NCBI GenBank assembly: GCA_040218145.1
Contig: JAVJQK010000065.1
Span: forward strand, 62,001 to 126,000
Direction: 5' to 3'
Length of the DNA: 64,000 nucleotides
From: Sandaracinaceae bacterium
GTDB lineage: Bacteria; Myxococcota_A; Polyangia; Polyangiales; Sandaracinaceae
The position numbers and the translations under genes are program-made. Of the stretch, positions 8,321-17,458 are shown one piece after another. The notes beneath the pieces are model-generated. The model saw nothing but the letters and a program-made list of their open reading frames with translations, had not been told where the DNA came from and ran no database searches. Every line of letters starts with the position of its first letter. Position 1 is the first letter of the stretch.

Positions 8321-9844
8321 TCACGAGCCCGCGTCGCGGAGCTCACCTTCGAGCTCCGCCAGCCGGCGGGCCCCCGCCTCGTCGGTCAGGCTGAACCCGA
8401 CGCCCGCGAGCATGGAGAGCAGGAACGCGGGCGGCAGCTCGCCGAGCGTCTCGAAGAAGCCCCCGACCCCGGGCAGCGCGGGCGCTCCGAACTTGAAGAG
8501 CGGCACCGCGAGGAAGCCGAACACCATGGCCGCGATCGCGCCGCGCCGCGTCATGCGCGCCCAGAAGAGCGAGAGGATCATCGTCGGGCAGAAGGTCGCG
8601 CTGATCCCGCTCCAGCCGAAGATCACGAACCAGAAGACCGTGCGGTCGGGCGTGCTGATGGCGACGCCGACCGCGATGAGGAGGGCCACCATCGCCAGCA
8701 GGAAGGTCGCCGCGCGGCTCTTCCCCACGAGCTGGTCGTCCGGCAGGTCGGGGCGCTGCACCTTCTGATGCAGATCCCGCGCGAGCGCGCTGCCCGCGAG
8801 CACGAGGAGCGAGTCCACGGTGCTCATGATCGCGCTGAGCACGATGGCCACGAAGAGCCCCACCAGGAGGAGCGGCAGGAGGTGCTCCACGGCCATCGGC
8901 AGGACGTCTTCACCGCCGGTGCCGAGGACCTCGAGCGGCTGATCCGGTCTCGTCAGGATCGCCCGACCCAGCATGCCGATGAGCACCGCGCCCGCGTCGG
9001 ACAGGACGGTGAAGACGATCGCGACCGTCGCGCCCTTGCGAATCTCGCCCTCGTCCTTCAGCGCGATGAAGCGCACGAAGATCTGCGGGGAGCCGAGGAA
9101 GCCGAGCCCGATGAGCGAGAGGCTGATGATGCTGACGACCGCCTCGACCGACCACCCGCCCGGGCCGGCGAGCGAGAGGAGCCCGGGATCGATCGCCGCG
9201 AGCGCGTCGGCCATGGGCGCGAACCCGCCGATCGAGACGAGCCCGACGAGCGGGAGGCCGACCAGCCCGAGGAACATCAGCGAGCCCTGGAAGACGTCCG
9301 ACCACGCGACGGCGAGGAAGCCGCCCGCGACGATGTAGACGAGCACGACCGCGAAGCCGACCGCGATGCCGACGTAGTAGTCCCAGCCGAGGAAGCTCTC
9401 GAACGCCTTGCCCGTCGCGTCGATCTGGGCGCTCACGTAGATCGTCACGAAGACCACGAGCGCGAGCGCGCTGATGATTCGCAGCAGATGCGAGCGGTCC
9501 CGGAAGCGATCCTCGAGGTAGTCCGGGACGGTGATGGACTCGTAGCGATCCGTCAGGCGCTTGAACGGGCGACAGAGGAGCAGCCAGGCCCCCGCGACGC
9601 CCAGCACCTCGCCGAGCACGACCCAGAACGCCTTGACGCCGACCGCGGCGCCCATGCCCGTCAGGCCGATCAGCAGCCACGCGCTCTCCCCGGTCGCGCG
9701 CGCGCTGAAGGCGACGGCCCAGAACCCGAGCCCCTTCCCCGCCGCGAAGTAGTCCTCGATGTCCTTCATGCGCCGCGAGGCGACGACACCGATCAGCAGC
9801 AGCACGAGGAGATAGGCGGCGACGGCGACGAGCTTGACCAGCAC
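8321..9844 (-). CDS. Sodium:solute symporter (SSS/PutP-like)
   Basis: A 507-residue inner-membrane protein with about 13 hydrophobic segments. The N-terminal pattern (MKDIEDYFAAGKGLGFWAVAFSARATGESAWLLIG, quoted by its start MKDIEDYFAAGKGLGFW) is typical of PutP-type sodium/proline symporters, and TM6-TM8 carry the conserved small-residue sodium-site region near SIISLSLIGLGFLGSPQIF. Proline is the best guess but other amino acids or organic acids are possible. It starts at GTG. It lies 32 nt downstream of the amidohydrolase gene's start side on the same strand, so symporter and amidohydrolase may form an operon in which a hydrolysis product is taken up. Confidence 0.88.
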   Translation of the reverse strand: MLVKLVAVAAYLLVLLLIGVVASRRMKDIEDYFAAGKGLGFWAVAFSARATGESAWLLIGLTGMGAAVGVKAFWVVLGEVLGVAGAWLLLCRPFKRLTDRYESITVPDYLEDRFRDRSHLLRIISALALVVFVTIYVSAQIDATGKAFESFLGWDYYVGIAVGFAVVLVYIVAGGFLAVAWSDVFQGSLMFLGLVGLPLVGLVSIGGFAPMADALAAIDPGLLSLAGPGGWSVEAVVSIISLSLIGLGFLGSPQIFVRFIALKDEGEIRKGATVAIVFTVLSDAGAVLIGMLGRAILTRPDQPLEVLGTGGEDVLPMAVEHLLPLLLVGLFVAIVLSAIMSTVDSLLVLAGSALARDLHQKVQRPDLPDDQLVGKSRAATFLLAMVALLIAVGVAISTPDRTVFWFVIFGWSGISATFCPTMILSLFWARMTRRGAIAAMVFGFLAVPLFKFGAPALPGVGGFFETLGELPPAFLLSMLAGVGFSLTDEAGARRLAELEGELRDAGS

Positions 9845-9871
9845 TCGCCGAGGCTACCAGGTCGGGGACGC

Positions 9872-10285
9872 TCAGCCGCGTACGCGGCCCGCGACCACGC
9901 GCACCTCGCCCGGATCCCAGCCGAGCGCGCGCACGAGCCGCGCGACGCGGAGCATCACGATCTCCACGTCCTCGGCGCCGGACGAGAGCGCGAGGTAGCG
10001 GCGGTACGCGCGCACCGCCTCGGGCGCGTGCCCCATCGCCTCGTACGCGACGGCCAGGCAGCGCCAGGCGTCCGCGTCGTCCGGCCGCGCGTGCACGACC
10101 TCTCGCAGCGCGCTCGCCGCGGCCGGGAAGCGCCCCCGAAGGAGCAGGTGGCGGGCGCCCTCGACGGTGTCCGCCCCCGCGTCATTCAGGTGCGACTCGG
10201 TCCGCGCAGGCTCGGCCGCGGCCACGCTGGGCGCGAGCGCCGCGAGCGCGAGGCAGACGCCGATCGCCCTGTCGATCCCCCCCAT
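9872..10285 (-). CDS. Secreted TPR-like small protein
   Basis: 137 aa. A short signal peptide (IGVCLALAALAPSVAAAEP) precedes about two tetratricopeptide-like helical pairs, seen in the pattern RGRFPAAASALREVV and DDADAWRCLAVAYEAMGHAPEAVR. TPR repeats usually mediate protein binding; here that would be in the periplasm. The ATG at 10285 was chosen over longer in-frame options because the signal peptide begins there and the upstream M23 gene stops at 10306. Its 20-nt spacing from that gene suggests co-transcription. The partner is unknown. Confidence 0.75.
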   Translation of the reverse strand: MGGIDRAIGVCLALAALAPSVAAAEPARTESHLNDAGADTVEGARHLLLRGRFPAAASALREVVHARPDDADAWRCLAVAYEAMGHAPEAVRAYRRYLALSSGAEDVEIVMLRVARLVRALGWDPGEVRVVAGRVRG

Positions 10286-10305
10286 GCTCAGAACATGGAT
10301 CACGC

Positions 10306-11340
10306 TCAGAACGATGTCGAGGAGAGGCGCTCGTCGCTGGACGGAACCCAGTGCGGCTCGAGACGCGCGCGCCGTCCCCCCGCGCTGACCCAGACGCCCC
10401 GCCACTCGCAGGGCACGCTCCACGTCCGGAGCGGATCGGCGTCGCGGTCGACGGCGAGCGCGGTGACGTGCAGATGCGGCTCGAGACTGACGCCGCTGTT
10501 CCCGACTCGCCCGAGCGGCGCCCCCACCTCGACCCGCGCGCCGACCTCGATCTCGGGAGGGATGGAGCCCTGCTCGAAGTGGAGCAGGTAGACGTGGTAC
10601 CCGCCGTAGACCTGAATCCCGACGAGGTTGTTGACGGCGTCCAGATCGAGCGTGCCAGGGGTCTGGTCCGGCGCGTCGCGCACCACCTCGACCACGACGC
10701 CGGCCACGGGCGCGAGGACCTGAGCGCCCCACACGAAGAAATCGTCATTGCTGGCGCCCGCACCGCGAAACCGATCGCCTCGGTCGTCGGTGCGGACGAG
10801 GTCCCACGCGAAGTCGCCGTATCCGTTCTCCTCGAGGTGGTAACGCTCGTGTCCGGTGATCACCGTGGCCACGCCATCGAGCGGCACGCGCTCCAGGACG
10901 ACCCCGCGCGACCGCATCGCGTCTCGGTACGTCTCTCCCTCGCGCGGCGCGCGCTCCTCCGCGAGCACGTCCCTCGAGCTGATGAATCGCAAGGAACGAT
11001 CCTCGGGCCACTCGGCGAGGCCGGCCGGATCGAACAGAGCGTGCGTGCGCTCGTCCGAGGGCTCCCACCACCAGATCGCGTGGTCGTAGAGGGCGATCCG
11101 CTCCCCGATCGCGAACCTTCCGTCGCGCAGCGTCAGGCGCACCCACGCGTCGGGCGGACCCGCGTCCTCGACGATGCCGGCGTCGGATCCCGCGTCTCGC
11201 CCGGCGTCCTCTCCCGCGTCGACGCCAGCGTCACCTCCGGCGTCGACCCCGGCGTCGGTGGTTTCCGGCGCGTTGCACCCTGGGCCGGCGCAGACCAGCA
11301 GCGCGATCAGCGGGAGGAACGTGTTTCGCGTCGACGCCAT
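10306..11340 (-). CDS. M23-family metallopeptidase lipoprotein
   Basis: 344 aa. A signal peptide with lipobox (CAGPGC) is followed by a DAG-repeat linker (residues about 25-65). A unique middle region follows, then an M23/LytM-type domain. The zinc-ligand signs are HLEENGYGDFAWDL in the first ligand region, a conserved LLHFEQGSI segment, VGAPLGRVGNSG, and the HxH motif PHLHVTA near residue 290. M23 enzymes cut peptide cross-links in peptidoglycan or other glycine-rich peptides. The first His/Asp spacing is longer than in classical LytM, so activity is likely but not certain. It acts outside the cytoplasmic membrane. It is followed by the TPR gene on the same strand. Confidence 0.85.
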   Translation of the reverse strand: MASTRNTFLPLIALLVCAGPGCNAPETTDAGVDAGGDAGVDAGEDAGRDAGSDAGIVEDAGPPDAWVRLTLRDGRFAIGERIALYDHAIWWWEPSDERTHALFDPAGLAEWPEDRSLRFISSRDVLAEERAPREGETYRDAMRSRGVVLERVPLDGVATVITGHERYHLEENGYGDFAWDLVRTDDRGDRFRGAGASNDDFFVWGAQVLAPVAGVVVEVVRDAPDQTPGTLDLDAVNNLVGIQVYGGYHVYLLHFEQGSIPPEIEVGARVEVGAPLGRVGNSGVSLEPHLHVTALAVDRDADPLRTWSVPCEWRGVWVSAGGRRARLEPHWVPSSDERLSSTSF

Positions 11341-11374
11341 GCCGCGGCTGAATCTCCTGGGCGGGCCGCCGCGA

Positions 11375-12016
11375 TCAGTGCAGCAGCGCGCTCGGCTGCA
11401 CGTCGTCGAGCTCGCTCAGCGCGATCACGTAACCCGCACGCGTCTCGGGCTCGCGCGTCCCCACCCAGACCCGGTAGCGGCCCGGGAGGAAGGACTGACG
11501 GATCACGGGGTGAGCGCCGTCGATGTCGTCCGCGCAGCGTGGCTCGCCGTCCGGCCCCACCACCATGAGCGTGGTGTCGGCGTGCGAGGCGACGAGGATG
11601 GCGAGCTCCGCGAAGGGCCGCGCCGCGTCGAGCACGAGATCCGGCGCCTCGGCCGCCCAGCCGTCGCAGCGCTCGTCGTATGCGTCCAGATCGACCGGCC
11701 CGCCCGCGGTCTCGCCGGTGCGTACGGTCGGATCCGGGATGAAGCCGGGGCTCACGTCGAGCTCCGCGAGGCGCGCCTCGTCCGAGAGCAGGTCGGGCTC
11801 GATCACCTCCTCGGGCGCCCCGGCCTCCTCGGGGGCCGTGGTGGTGGCGAGGCTCGGCATCTTCACGTCGTGCACGACCGGATCGTCGCAGCCCGCGAGG
11901 GCACAACCTCCGATGCCATATCCACCCAGCGCGAGCGTCGCGCCAAGGACCATCGCCTTGCCCTTGCGGGCCGCCCGGCAGCGCTCGATTCGCGTCGTCG
12001 CTTCGAGACTCGTCAC
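11375..12016 (-). CDS. Exported protein with PPC-like beta domain
   Basis: 213 aa. The N-terminus is unusually long and basic, then a hydrophobic stretch leads to GGCALAGCDD, a lipobox-like site near residue 43. The C-terminal half (about residues 110-205) has the strand pattern of a bacterial pre-peptidase C-terminal domain: ILVASHADTTLMVVGPDG, a conserved ADDIDG turn, and LPGRYRVWVGT. Such domains usually sit next to secreted enzymes; here the domain is free-standing. It lies 34 nt upstream of the M23 peptidase gene on the same strand. An internal start nearer the hydrophobic segment (GKAMVLGA) is possible. Confidence 0.65.
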   Translation of the reverse strand: MTSLEATTRIERCRAARKGKAMVLGATLALGGYGIGGCALAGCDDPVVHDVKMPSLATTTAPEEAGAPEEVIEPDLLSDEARLAELDVSPGFIPDPTVRTGETAGGPVDLDAYDERCDGWAAEAPDLVLDAARPFAELAILVASHADTTLMVVGPDGEPRCADDIDGAHPVIRQSFLPGRYRVWVGTREPETRAGYVIALSELDDVQPSALLH

Positions 12017-12040
12017 GTCATCCTCCGGCGAGTCCCCCCG

Positions 12041-12550
12041 TCACTCCACCGCGTCTGCGGCGGAGGCGTCGTCCCCCGAGTCCGCCGGCCCGAAGCCGCG
12101 GACGTGATCGACGAGCACGGCGATGCCGCGGTCGTTGATCAGCGATCCGAACGCGGGCATCAGACCTTGCCCCATCCGGATGGCCCGGGCGAGGTCCGCG
12201 TCGGCCCGGCTCGCCTGCCACTCCGCCGAGGTGAAGTCGGCGATCTGGGCGGGCGCCTGCGCTCCGTCTCCGCGGCCCTCGGCGCCGTGACAGCTCGCGC
12301 AGCGCTCGAGCCAGAGGGCGGTCACCGCGCGGCGCACCGTCTCGGGGTCGGGGGGCGCGCTCGGCTCGGCCGCGGTCCGCTCGGGATCGGGCTGAGAGGG
12401 CTGGACGTGGTCCGAGGCCTCCCACTGACGCAAATCCCGCGGCGCGTCGTCGCAGCCGGCCAGGACGGGGAGGCCGAGGGCGATCCCGAGGACGGGCAGC
12501 ACCCCGGCGACGGGGAGGATTCGGGCGAGAAGCCGCACCGGCAGAGGCAT
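12041..12550 (-). CDS. Cytochrome c lipoprotein (monohaem)
   Basis: 169 aa from the ATG at 12550; a longer frame to 12574 adds only a basic extension. A signal peptide ends at a lipobox (LPVLAGC). A c-type haem motif CASCHG follows near residue 83, with a distal Met candidate in GQGLMPAFG, giving the layout of a small class I cytochrome c (c6/cbb3-subunit-like). It would carry electrons on the outer face of the cytoplasmic membrane. The DHVRGFG end is the usual last helix. It lies 24 nt upstream of the PPC-like gene and is divergent from the RCK gene with a 52-nt gap. The redox partner is not visible. Confidence 0.88.
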   Translation of the reverse strand: MPLPVRLLARILPVAGVLPVLGIALGLPVLAGCDDAPRDLRQWEASDHVQPSQPDPERTAAEPSAPPDPETVRRAVTALWLERCASCHGAEGRGDGAQAPAQIADFTSAEWQASRADADLARAIRMGQGLMPAFGSLINDRGIAVLVDHVRGFGPADSGDDASAADAVE

Positions 12551-12602
12551 AGGCGAGCCGGCTCCGCGCCGCAAGCCGGACGAAGACTGCTAGATTCCGC
12601 CC

Positions 12603-13862
12603 GTGAGGCGCACACGGGCCGGTTGGTACCTCCGCGGCGGGCTGCTCGTCGTCACCTTCGGGATGGCGATGCTGGCCTTCGAGTCCGGGGTCGGTGTGAG
12701 CGATCGCGGGGGCGTGCCCGAGGGCGATCTCCTGACGCACATCTACTACTCCCTCGGGCTCTTCGTGCTCGGCGGCCTCGACCTCGGCATCCCGACGGGC
12801 GGGCCGACGCCCGCGCGCGCCCTCCTGTGGGTCGCCTACTTCGCCGCGCCGCTCATCACCACGAGCGCCGTGCTCGAGGGCGCGGTGCGGCTCCTCAAGC
12901 CCGAGTGGCTCGTGGCCCGGATGAGCCGCGACCACGTCGTGGTGGTCGGCGTCGGGCGGCTCGGCATGCTCTTCCTCGAGGCGCTCCGCGAGCGTCACCC
13001 CCGGATCCCCATCCTCGCGGTCGACCTCGACGCCCAGCGGGCGACGGTGCAGCTGGCCCAGGACCGCTTCGGCGCGCGCTTCCTCCCCGCCGACGTCCGC
13101 CTCTCCGCGACCCTCGACTCCCTCGCGCTCGAGGAGGCCCGCGCGGTGGTGCTCCTCACCCGCGACGATCTCGTCAACCTGGAGGTCGCCTGGCGCATCG
13201 CGGAGCGGCACCCGAGCCTCCGCGTGGTCGCGCACGTCGCGGACCTGGGAATGCGGCGCATGGTCGACCGCGTCGAGCACGGGAGTGGCGTGAGCATCTT
13301 CAACTCCCACCGCACCGCGGCGCGCAAGCTCTACCAGGACCACCTGGCGGAGCACTTCAAGCAGACCGACCCGGCGGACGTCGTCGTGCTCGCGGGCTTC
13401 GGGCGCTTCGGGCAGACCATCCTCGAGTACCTGCACGCGGCCGCGGGCTCGGAGATCGGGCACGCGGTGATCGTCGACACCGCGGGCGAGCGCCAGGCGC
13501 GCCTCTTCCGCGCGCAGGTCCCCGGGACCGAGGCCATCCCGCTGTCGGTGCTGGAGCGCAACCTCGACGATCCCCAGAGCTGGGCGGAGCTCGAGGCGGT
13601 CATCGCCGAGCACCTGGTGGACGACCCGGTCGAGCCGGTCTTCGTGATCGGGACCGACGACGATCAGCTCAACCTGCGGAGCGCGATCGCCCTGCGGGCG
13701 CTGCACCCCGAGTCGCGCATCTTCGTGCGCTGCACCTACGAGTCGGCGTTCACCACGCAGATCGCCAGCACGATGCGGCTCGAGCTCCTCGCGGTCGAGG
13801 GCATGCTGCGCCAGGCGCTCGCGGAGAGGCAGAAGGAGTGGCTGACGCCTCCCGCCGACTGA
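12603..13862 (+). CDS. Two-RCK (TrkA-N) domain membrane protein, potassium-channel-like
   Basis: 419 aa from GTG. Two hydrophobic helices bracket a short loop in residues 1-95, the layout of a two-TM pore module, but no clear TVGYG selectivity filter is present (the loop has [20 protein letters not shown]). Two TrkA-N/RCK Rossmann domains follow, with GVGRLGMLF near residue 114 and GFGRFGQTI near 265. RCK domains bind NAD, ATP or ions and gate potassium transport. The protein may be a divergent channel or a regulator that has lost conduction. Its end overlaps the start of the SGNH gene by 25 nt, indicating coupling. Confidence 0.8.
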   Translation: MRRTRAGWYLRGGLLVVTFGMAMLAFESGVGVSDRGGVPEGDLLTHIYYSLGLFVLGGLDLGIPTGGPTPARALLWVAYFAAPLITTSAVLEGAVRLLKPEWLVARMSRDHVVVVGVGRLGMLFLEALRERHPRIPILAVDLDAQRATVQLAQDRFGARFLPADVRLSATLDSLALEEARAVVLLTRDDLVNLEVAWRIAERHPSLRVVAHVADLGMRRMVDRVEHGSGVSIFNSHRTAARKLYQDHLAEHFKQTDPADVVVLAGFGRFGQTILEYLHAAAGSEIGHAVIVDTAGERQARLFRAQVPGTEAIPLSVLERNLDDPQSWAELEAVIAEHLVDDPVEPVFVIGTDDDQLNLRSAIALRALHPESRIFVRCTYESAFTTQIASTMRLELLAVEGMLRQALAERQKEWLTPPAD

Positions 13863-14971
13863 CCGGTCGACTGGCGCTGGCCGCCTGTCTCGCGCTGATG
13901 GGCGGCGTCGCGACCGCGCAGCCATCGACCGAGCCACCGCCGCTCGCCGCCTTTCACGCCGCGCTGGCTCGGACCGCGCGGGGCGAGGGCGTCACCCGGG
14001 TGATGGTCTGGGGCGCGTCCCACACCGCGAGCGATCAGTTCACCGGGTTCCTGCGCGCGCGCTGGCAGCGCCGCTGGGGCGACGCGGGGCCCGGGCTGGT
14101 GCTGCCCGCCTCGCCCTTCCCGCTCTACGATCACCAAGCCGCGCGCTTCGCCCCGGCCGGGCGCTGGCGCGCCTCGAGGGTGCGCGGCCGTCAGCGCCAG
14201 GCCGACGCCTACGGGCCGATGGGCTTCGGGCTCGAGGCGCGGGTGGCCGCCATCGGGTGGGTGGAGACCGATGACGAGGTCGACCGCGCGCGCGTCTTCC
14301 GCGGGCCCACCTCGGGTCGGCTCGAGATCCAGGCGGGCGAAGCGCGACGCGTGCTCCACGGAGGCGGCACCGAGCACGTGGAGCTGAGCGGCCGCTTTCG
14401 CCGCGTGACCGTGCGGGCTCGCGGACCGGCCCGCGTGCTCGGGCTCTCTCTCGAGCGCGACCGTCCGGGGGTGATCGTCGACGCGATGGGCGTCCCGGGC
14501 GCGCGCCTCCGAGATCGGCTCCCCTGGCGCGACGACGCGCTCCGCGAGCAGCTCGAAGTCCTGTCCCCGGCGCTCGTGGTCCTGGCCTACGGCACCAACG
14601 AGGCGGGCTTCACCGGCCGGCCGATCCGCCGCTACGAGCGCGAGGTCGACGAGGCCGTGCGCCGGCTGCGCGAGGTGGCCCCGGGCGCCTCGTGTCTCCT
14701 GATCGGACCGAGCGACTGGCCGCGGCGGCGCGAGGACGGAACCTACATCGACCGCCCGAGGACGGCGGAGGTGATCGCCACCCAGCGCGCCGCGGCGCGT
14801 CGACACGGCTGCGCCTTCTTCGATCTCGTGGCGTTCCAGGGCGGCCCGCTCTCGATGCCGGGCTGGGTGGACCGAGGCCTCGCGCTCGGCGACCACGTGC
14901 ACTTCACCGACGCCGGTCACCGTCGCCTGGCGAGCGCCCTCGACCGCGCGCTCCGGCCGCGGCCCCATTGA
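13838..14971 (+). CDS. Secreted SGNH/GDSL-type hydrolase
   Basis: 377 aa from the GTG at 13838. The first 30 residues are a clear signal peptide ending GGVATA before QPS. SGNH blocks are visible: block I as VWGASHTASD (the usual Asp before Ser is Ala, the nucleophile Ser is kept), block III as YGTNEAG, and block V as GDHVHFTDAGH with the catalytic Asp-x-x-His. The family includes carbohydrate and peptidoglycan O-acetyl esterases, so removal of acyl groups from a wall or surface polysaccharide is plausible. The start is uncertain, as the Shine-Dalgarno-like AGAAGGAG abuts the GTG and no other good start codon exists before the signal peptide. The stop codon lies in a tandem repeat. Confidence 0.8.
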   Translation: MADASRRLTGRLALAACLALMGGVATAQPSTEPPPLAAFHAALARTARGEGVTRVMVWGASHTASDQFTGFLRARWQRRWGDAGPGLVLPASPFPLYDHQAARFAPAGRWRASRVRGRQRQADAYGPMGFGLEARVAAIGWVETDDEVDRARVFRGPTSGRLEIQAGEARRVLHGGGTEHVELSGRFRRVTVRARGPARVLGLSLERDRPGVIVDAMGVPGARLRDRLPWRDDALREQLEVLSPALVVLAYGTNEAGFTGRPIRRYEREVDEAVRRLREVAPGASCLLIGPSDWPRRREDGTYIDRPRTAEVIATQRAAARRHGCAFFDLVAFQGGPLSMPGWVDRGLALGDHVHFTDAGHRRLASALDRALRPRPH

Positions 14972-15020
14972 CCGGCCGCGCCATTGACCGGCCGCGCCCA
15001 TTGACCGGCCGCGCCCATTG
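14965..15020. repeat. Short tandem repeat, unit CCATTGACCGGCCGCGC
   Basis: Three 16-17 bp units and a partial fourth begin at 14965, 14981, 14998 and 15015. The first unit contains the TGA stop of the SGNH hydrolase and the last ends about 32 nt before the next ATG. Each unit carries CGGCCG and a TTGACC. It could be a slippage product, or binding sites for a regulator of the lipoprotein gene at 15053. Confidence 0.8.
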
Positions 15021-15052
15021 ACGCCGCCGCACCGAGCCGAGACGCTGGCGCC

Positions 15053-17416
15053 ATGCGCTTCGCCTCCTTCGCCTTCATCCTCTTCCTCGCCGGCTGTGAC
15101 TGCGCTGGCGAGCCCGACCCCGGCCGCTGCGAGAGCGACGACGACTGCCCCGGCGGCGCCTGCGTGGACGGGGTCTGCGTCGACGTCACGGAGATGGACG
15201 GCGGGCCGCTCGACGCGACGCCCTCCGAGGACGCGCCGCCGACCGCCTGCGACAGCGGCCTCGTCTGCGAGGGCGTGTGCTGCCCGACGAACCATCGCTG
15301 CGCCTTCGAGCGCTGCGTCATCGACCTCGGCCCCTGCGACGTGGACGACGACTGCGCGGGCGACAGCTACTGCGACGGCGAGGGCCGCTGCACGCCGTAC
15401 GGGGTCCCGGCCGACGTGGTCAACGACCCCGAGTGCGAGCGGACCATCACGGTGGGCGACTTCACCCCCGACGAGCAGTGCCGCTGGGAGAGCCCGCCCG
15501 CGGGCGACCCCTTCGAGACCTGGGGCAACGTCTACAGCGCGCCGCACGTCGCCGACTTCGACCTGGACGACGATCCCACCGTGCTCGCGCCCTCCATCGT
15601 CTTCGGCGGCTTCGACGCCTCGCGCGACGGCGCCATCCTCCGCGTGCTGGACGGGCGAACTTGCACCGAACAAGCAGCGCTGACGGACGCGGCGGACCGC
15701 CTCGTCTACGCGAGCAACTTCGCGATCGGTGATCTCGACGGCGCCGCGGACGGCCGGCCCGAGATCGTCGCCGCCTCGCTGCTGGCCCGCGAGACCCCGG
15801 GCGGCCTCGTCGCCTTCCGCTACGACGCGAGCGCGGGGCGCTTCGAGCGCATGTGGTACGGCCGCCGCTGCGACCTGCCGGGCGAGCCGCGCCACACGCC
15901 GAACGACTGGACGAACAACAACGGCCCGTCGATGCACGACCTCGACGACGACGGCACGCCGGAGATCCTCTTCGACCGCTTCGTCTACGACGCCGACGGA
16001 TGCCTGCTCAACCCGGGCGGGGTCTACACGAACTACCTCCGCCTCGGCCTCTTCGCGGTGGTCTCCGACGTCGACGGCGACGGGACCCCCGAGCTCGTGC
16101 GGCACGACGGCGTCTACGAGTGGGCGGGCGGGGACTGGACGCGCGAGGTCACCTGGGCGCCCTCCAACGCGGCCGAGGCCGAGCGGGTGGGCCACGTCGC
16201 GGTCGCGGACCTCGGTGACTTCCCCGGCGTGGCCGGCGACGCGCCAGGGAACGCGGAGATCGTTGTGGCGTCCGCGCCGAGCGAGACCTCGCCCGCCACC
16301 GCGACGGGGAGCGTGCGCGTGATGACGCTAACGGGCGAGATCGTGTTCGGGCCGTACGACCTGCCGAACGAGCCGGGGGAGGTCGCGGGACGCGGCGGCC
16401 CACCGACCATCGGCGACTTCGACGGGGACGGCCGGCGCGAGCTCGCCGTCGCGGGCGGCTCCCGCTACACGGTCTTCGATCTGGACTGCGACCTCGACGC
16501 GGGCGGCGGCCCCGGCTGCGCGCGCCCGGACGGGCTGCCGCGCGGCGTGCTCTGGAGCCGCCGCAGCCAGGACCGGAGCTCCAACGTGACCGGCTCGAGC
16601 GTCTTCGACTTCGACGCCGACGGCGTGGCCGAGGTCGTCTACGGCGACGAGTGCTTCGTGCGGATCTACCGCGGCACGGACGGCGAGGTGCTCTTCTCGA
16701 GCAGCGCCTCGAGCGGGACCGGCTACGAGATGCCGGTGATCGCGGACGTCGACGGCGACTTCAACAGCGAGATCGTCTTCGCCATGACCCGCGGCGTGAG
16801 CTGCCCGGCCGTCGACCCGATCTTCACGCGCGGCGAGTCGCGCTTCGAGAACGGCACCGGCATCCGCGTGCTCCGCGACGTGATGGATCGCTGGGCGGCC
16901 TCTCGCCCGATCTGGAATCAGCACGCCTACTCCGTCACCAACGTGAGCGACGACGGCGTGATCCCGCGGACGAGCGCGTGGAGCGCGAACCACACCGATC
17001 CGACGCTGAACAACTTCCGCATGAACGCGCAGGGCACCCTCGAGCGTCGCGGCGCGGCGGACCTCACCGTCTCGCTCGCGCGTGCGGCCGATCTCTGCGA
17101 CTCGCTCACGGGCGAGGTCACCCTCGCCGCGAACGTCTGCAACCGCGGCACGAACCCGGTCCCCGACGGGGCGCGCGTCGTCTTCTACGAGGGAGACCCC
17201 GACGGCGGCGCGGATCTGGCGTGCGAGACGACCCTCCCGCGGCTGCTCGAGCCGGGCATGTGTACGGAGGTGAGTTGCGTCTGGACCGTGCCCGACATGA
17301 GCATGGTCACCCGAAGCGTGACGGTCATCGTCGACCCCGACGGCGAGGTCTTCGAGTGCCGCGATGGCAACAATCGTGGCGTGGTGCCCGACATCTACTG
17401 CGGCGGCCCGATCTGA
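15053..17416 (+). CDS. Large VCBS/FG-GAP-repeat lipoprotein with CARDB-like tail
   Basis: 787 aa. The signal peptide has lipobox FLAGC and is followed by a Cys-rich knot-like region with CESDDDCPGGACVDGVC. From about residue 150 to 640 there are repeated DxDxDGxxE blades (DVDGDGTPELVRHDG, DFDADGVAEVVYGDE), the FG-GAP/VCBS calcium-binding propeller pattern. Residues about 669-787 resemble a CARDB-type Ig fold ending in two Cys-containing strands. Such proteins are surface-anchored and may act in adhesion. No enzymatic motif is seen. The gene stands alone with only a 42-nt gap to the next one, which has its own lipobox, so joint expression is possible. Confidence 0.82.
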   Translation: MRFASFAFILFLAGCDCAGEPDPGRCESDDDCPGGACVDGVCVDVTEMDGGPLDATPSEDAPPTACDSGLVCEGVCCPTNHRCAFERCVIDLGPCDVDDDCAGDSYCDGEGRCTPYGVPADVVNDPECERTITVGDFTPDEQCRWESPPAGDPFETWGNVYSAPHVADFDLDDDPTVLAPSIVFGGFDASRDGAILRVLDGRTCTEQAALTDAADRLVYASNFAIGDLDGAADGRPEIVAASLLARETPGGLVAFRYDASAGRFERMWYGRRCDLPGEPRHTPNDWTNNNGPSMHDLDDDGTPEILFDRFVYDADGCLLNPGGVYTNYLRLGLFAVVSDVDGDGTPELVRHDGVYEWAGGDWTREVTWAPSNAAEAERVGHVAVADLGDFPGVAGDAPGNAEIVVASAPSETSPATATGSVRVMTLTGEIVFGPYDLPNEPGEVAGRGGPPTIGDFDGDGRRELAVAGGSRYTVFDLDCDLDAGGGPGCARPDGLPRGVLWSRRSQDRSSNVTGSSVFDFDADGVAEVVYGDECFVRIYRGTDGEVLFSSSASSGTGYEMPVIADVDGDFNSEIVFAMTRGVSCPAVDPIFTRGESRFENGTGIRVLRDVMDRWAASRPIWNQHAYSVTNVSDDGVIPRTSAWSANHTDPTLNNFRMNAQGTLERRGAADLTVSLARAADLCDSLTGEVTLAANVCNRGTNPVPDGARVVFYEGDPDGGADLACETTLPRLLEPGMCTEVSCVWTVPDMSMVTRSVTVIVDPDGEVFECRDGNNRGVVPDIYCGGPI

Positions 17417-17458
17417 GGCCGTTTGCGCCACCCGGCATTTTGTCCTGTAGTGGGCGCC

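Noticed and set aside
11174-13837. Long plus-strand frame upstream of the SGNH hydrolase
   Set aside because: Only the part after about 13838 makes sense as a protein; the rest is Arg/Gly/Pro-rich antisense or out-of-frame text over real genes.
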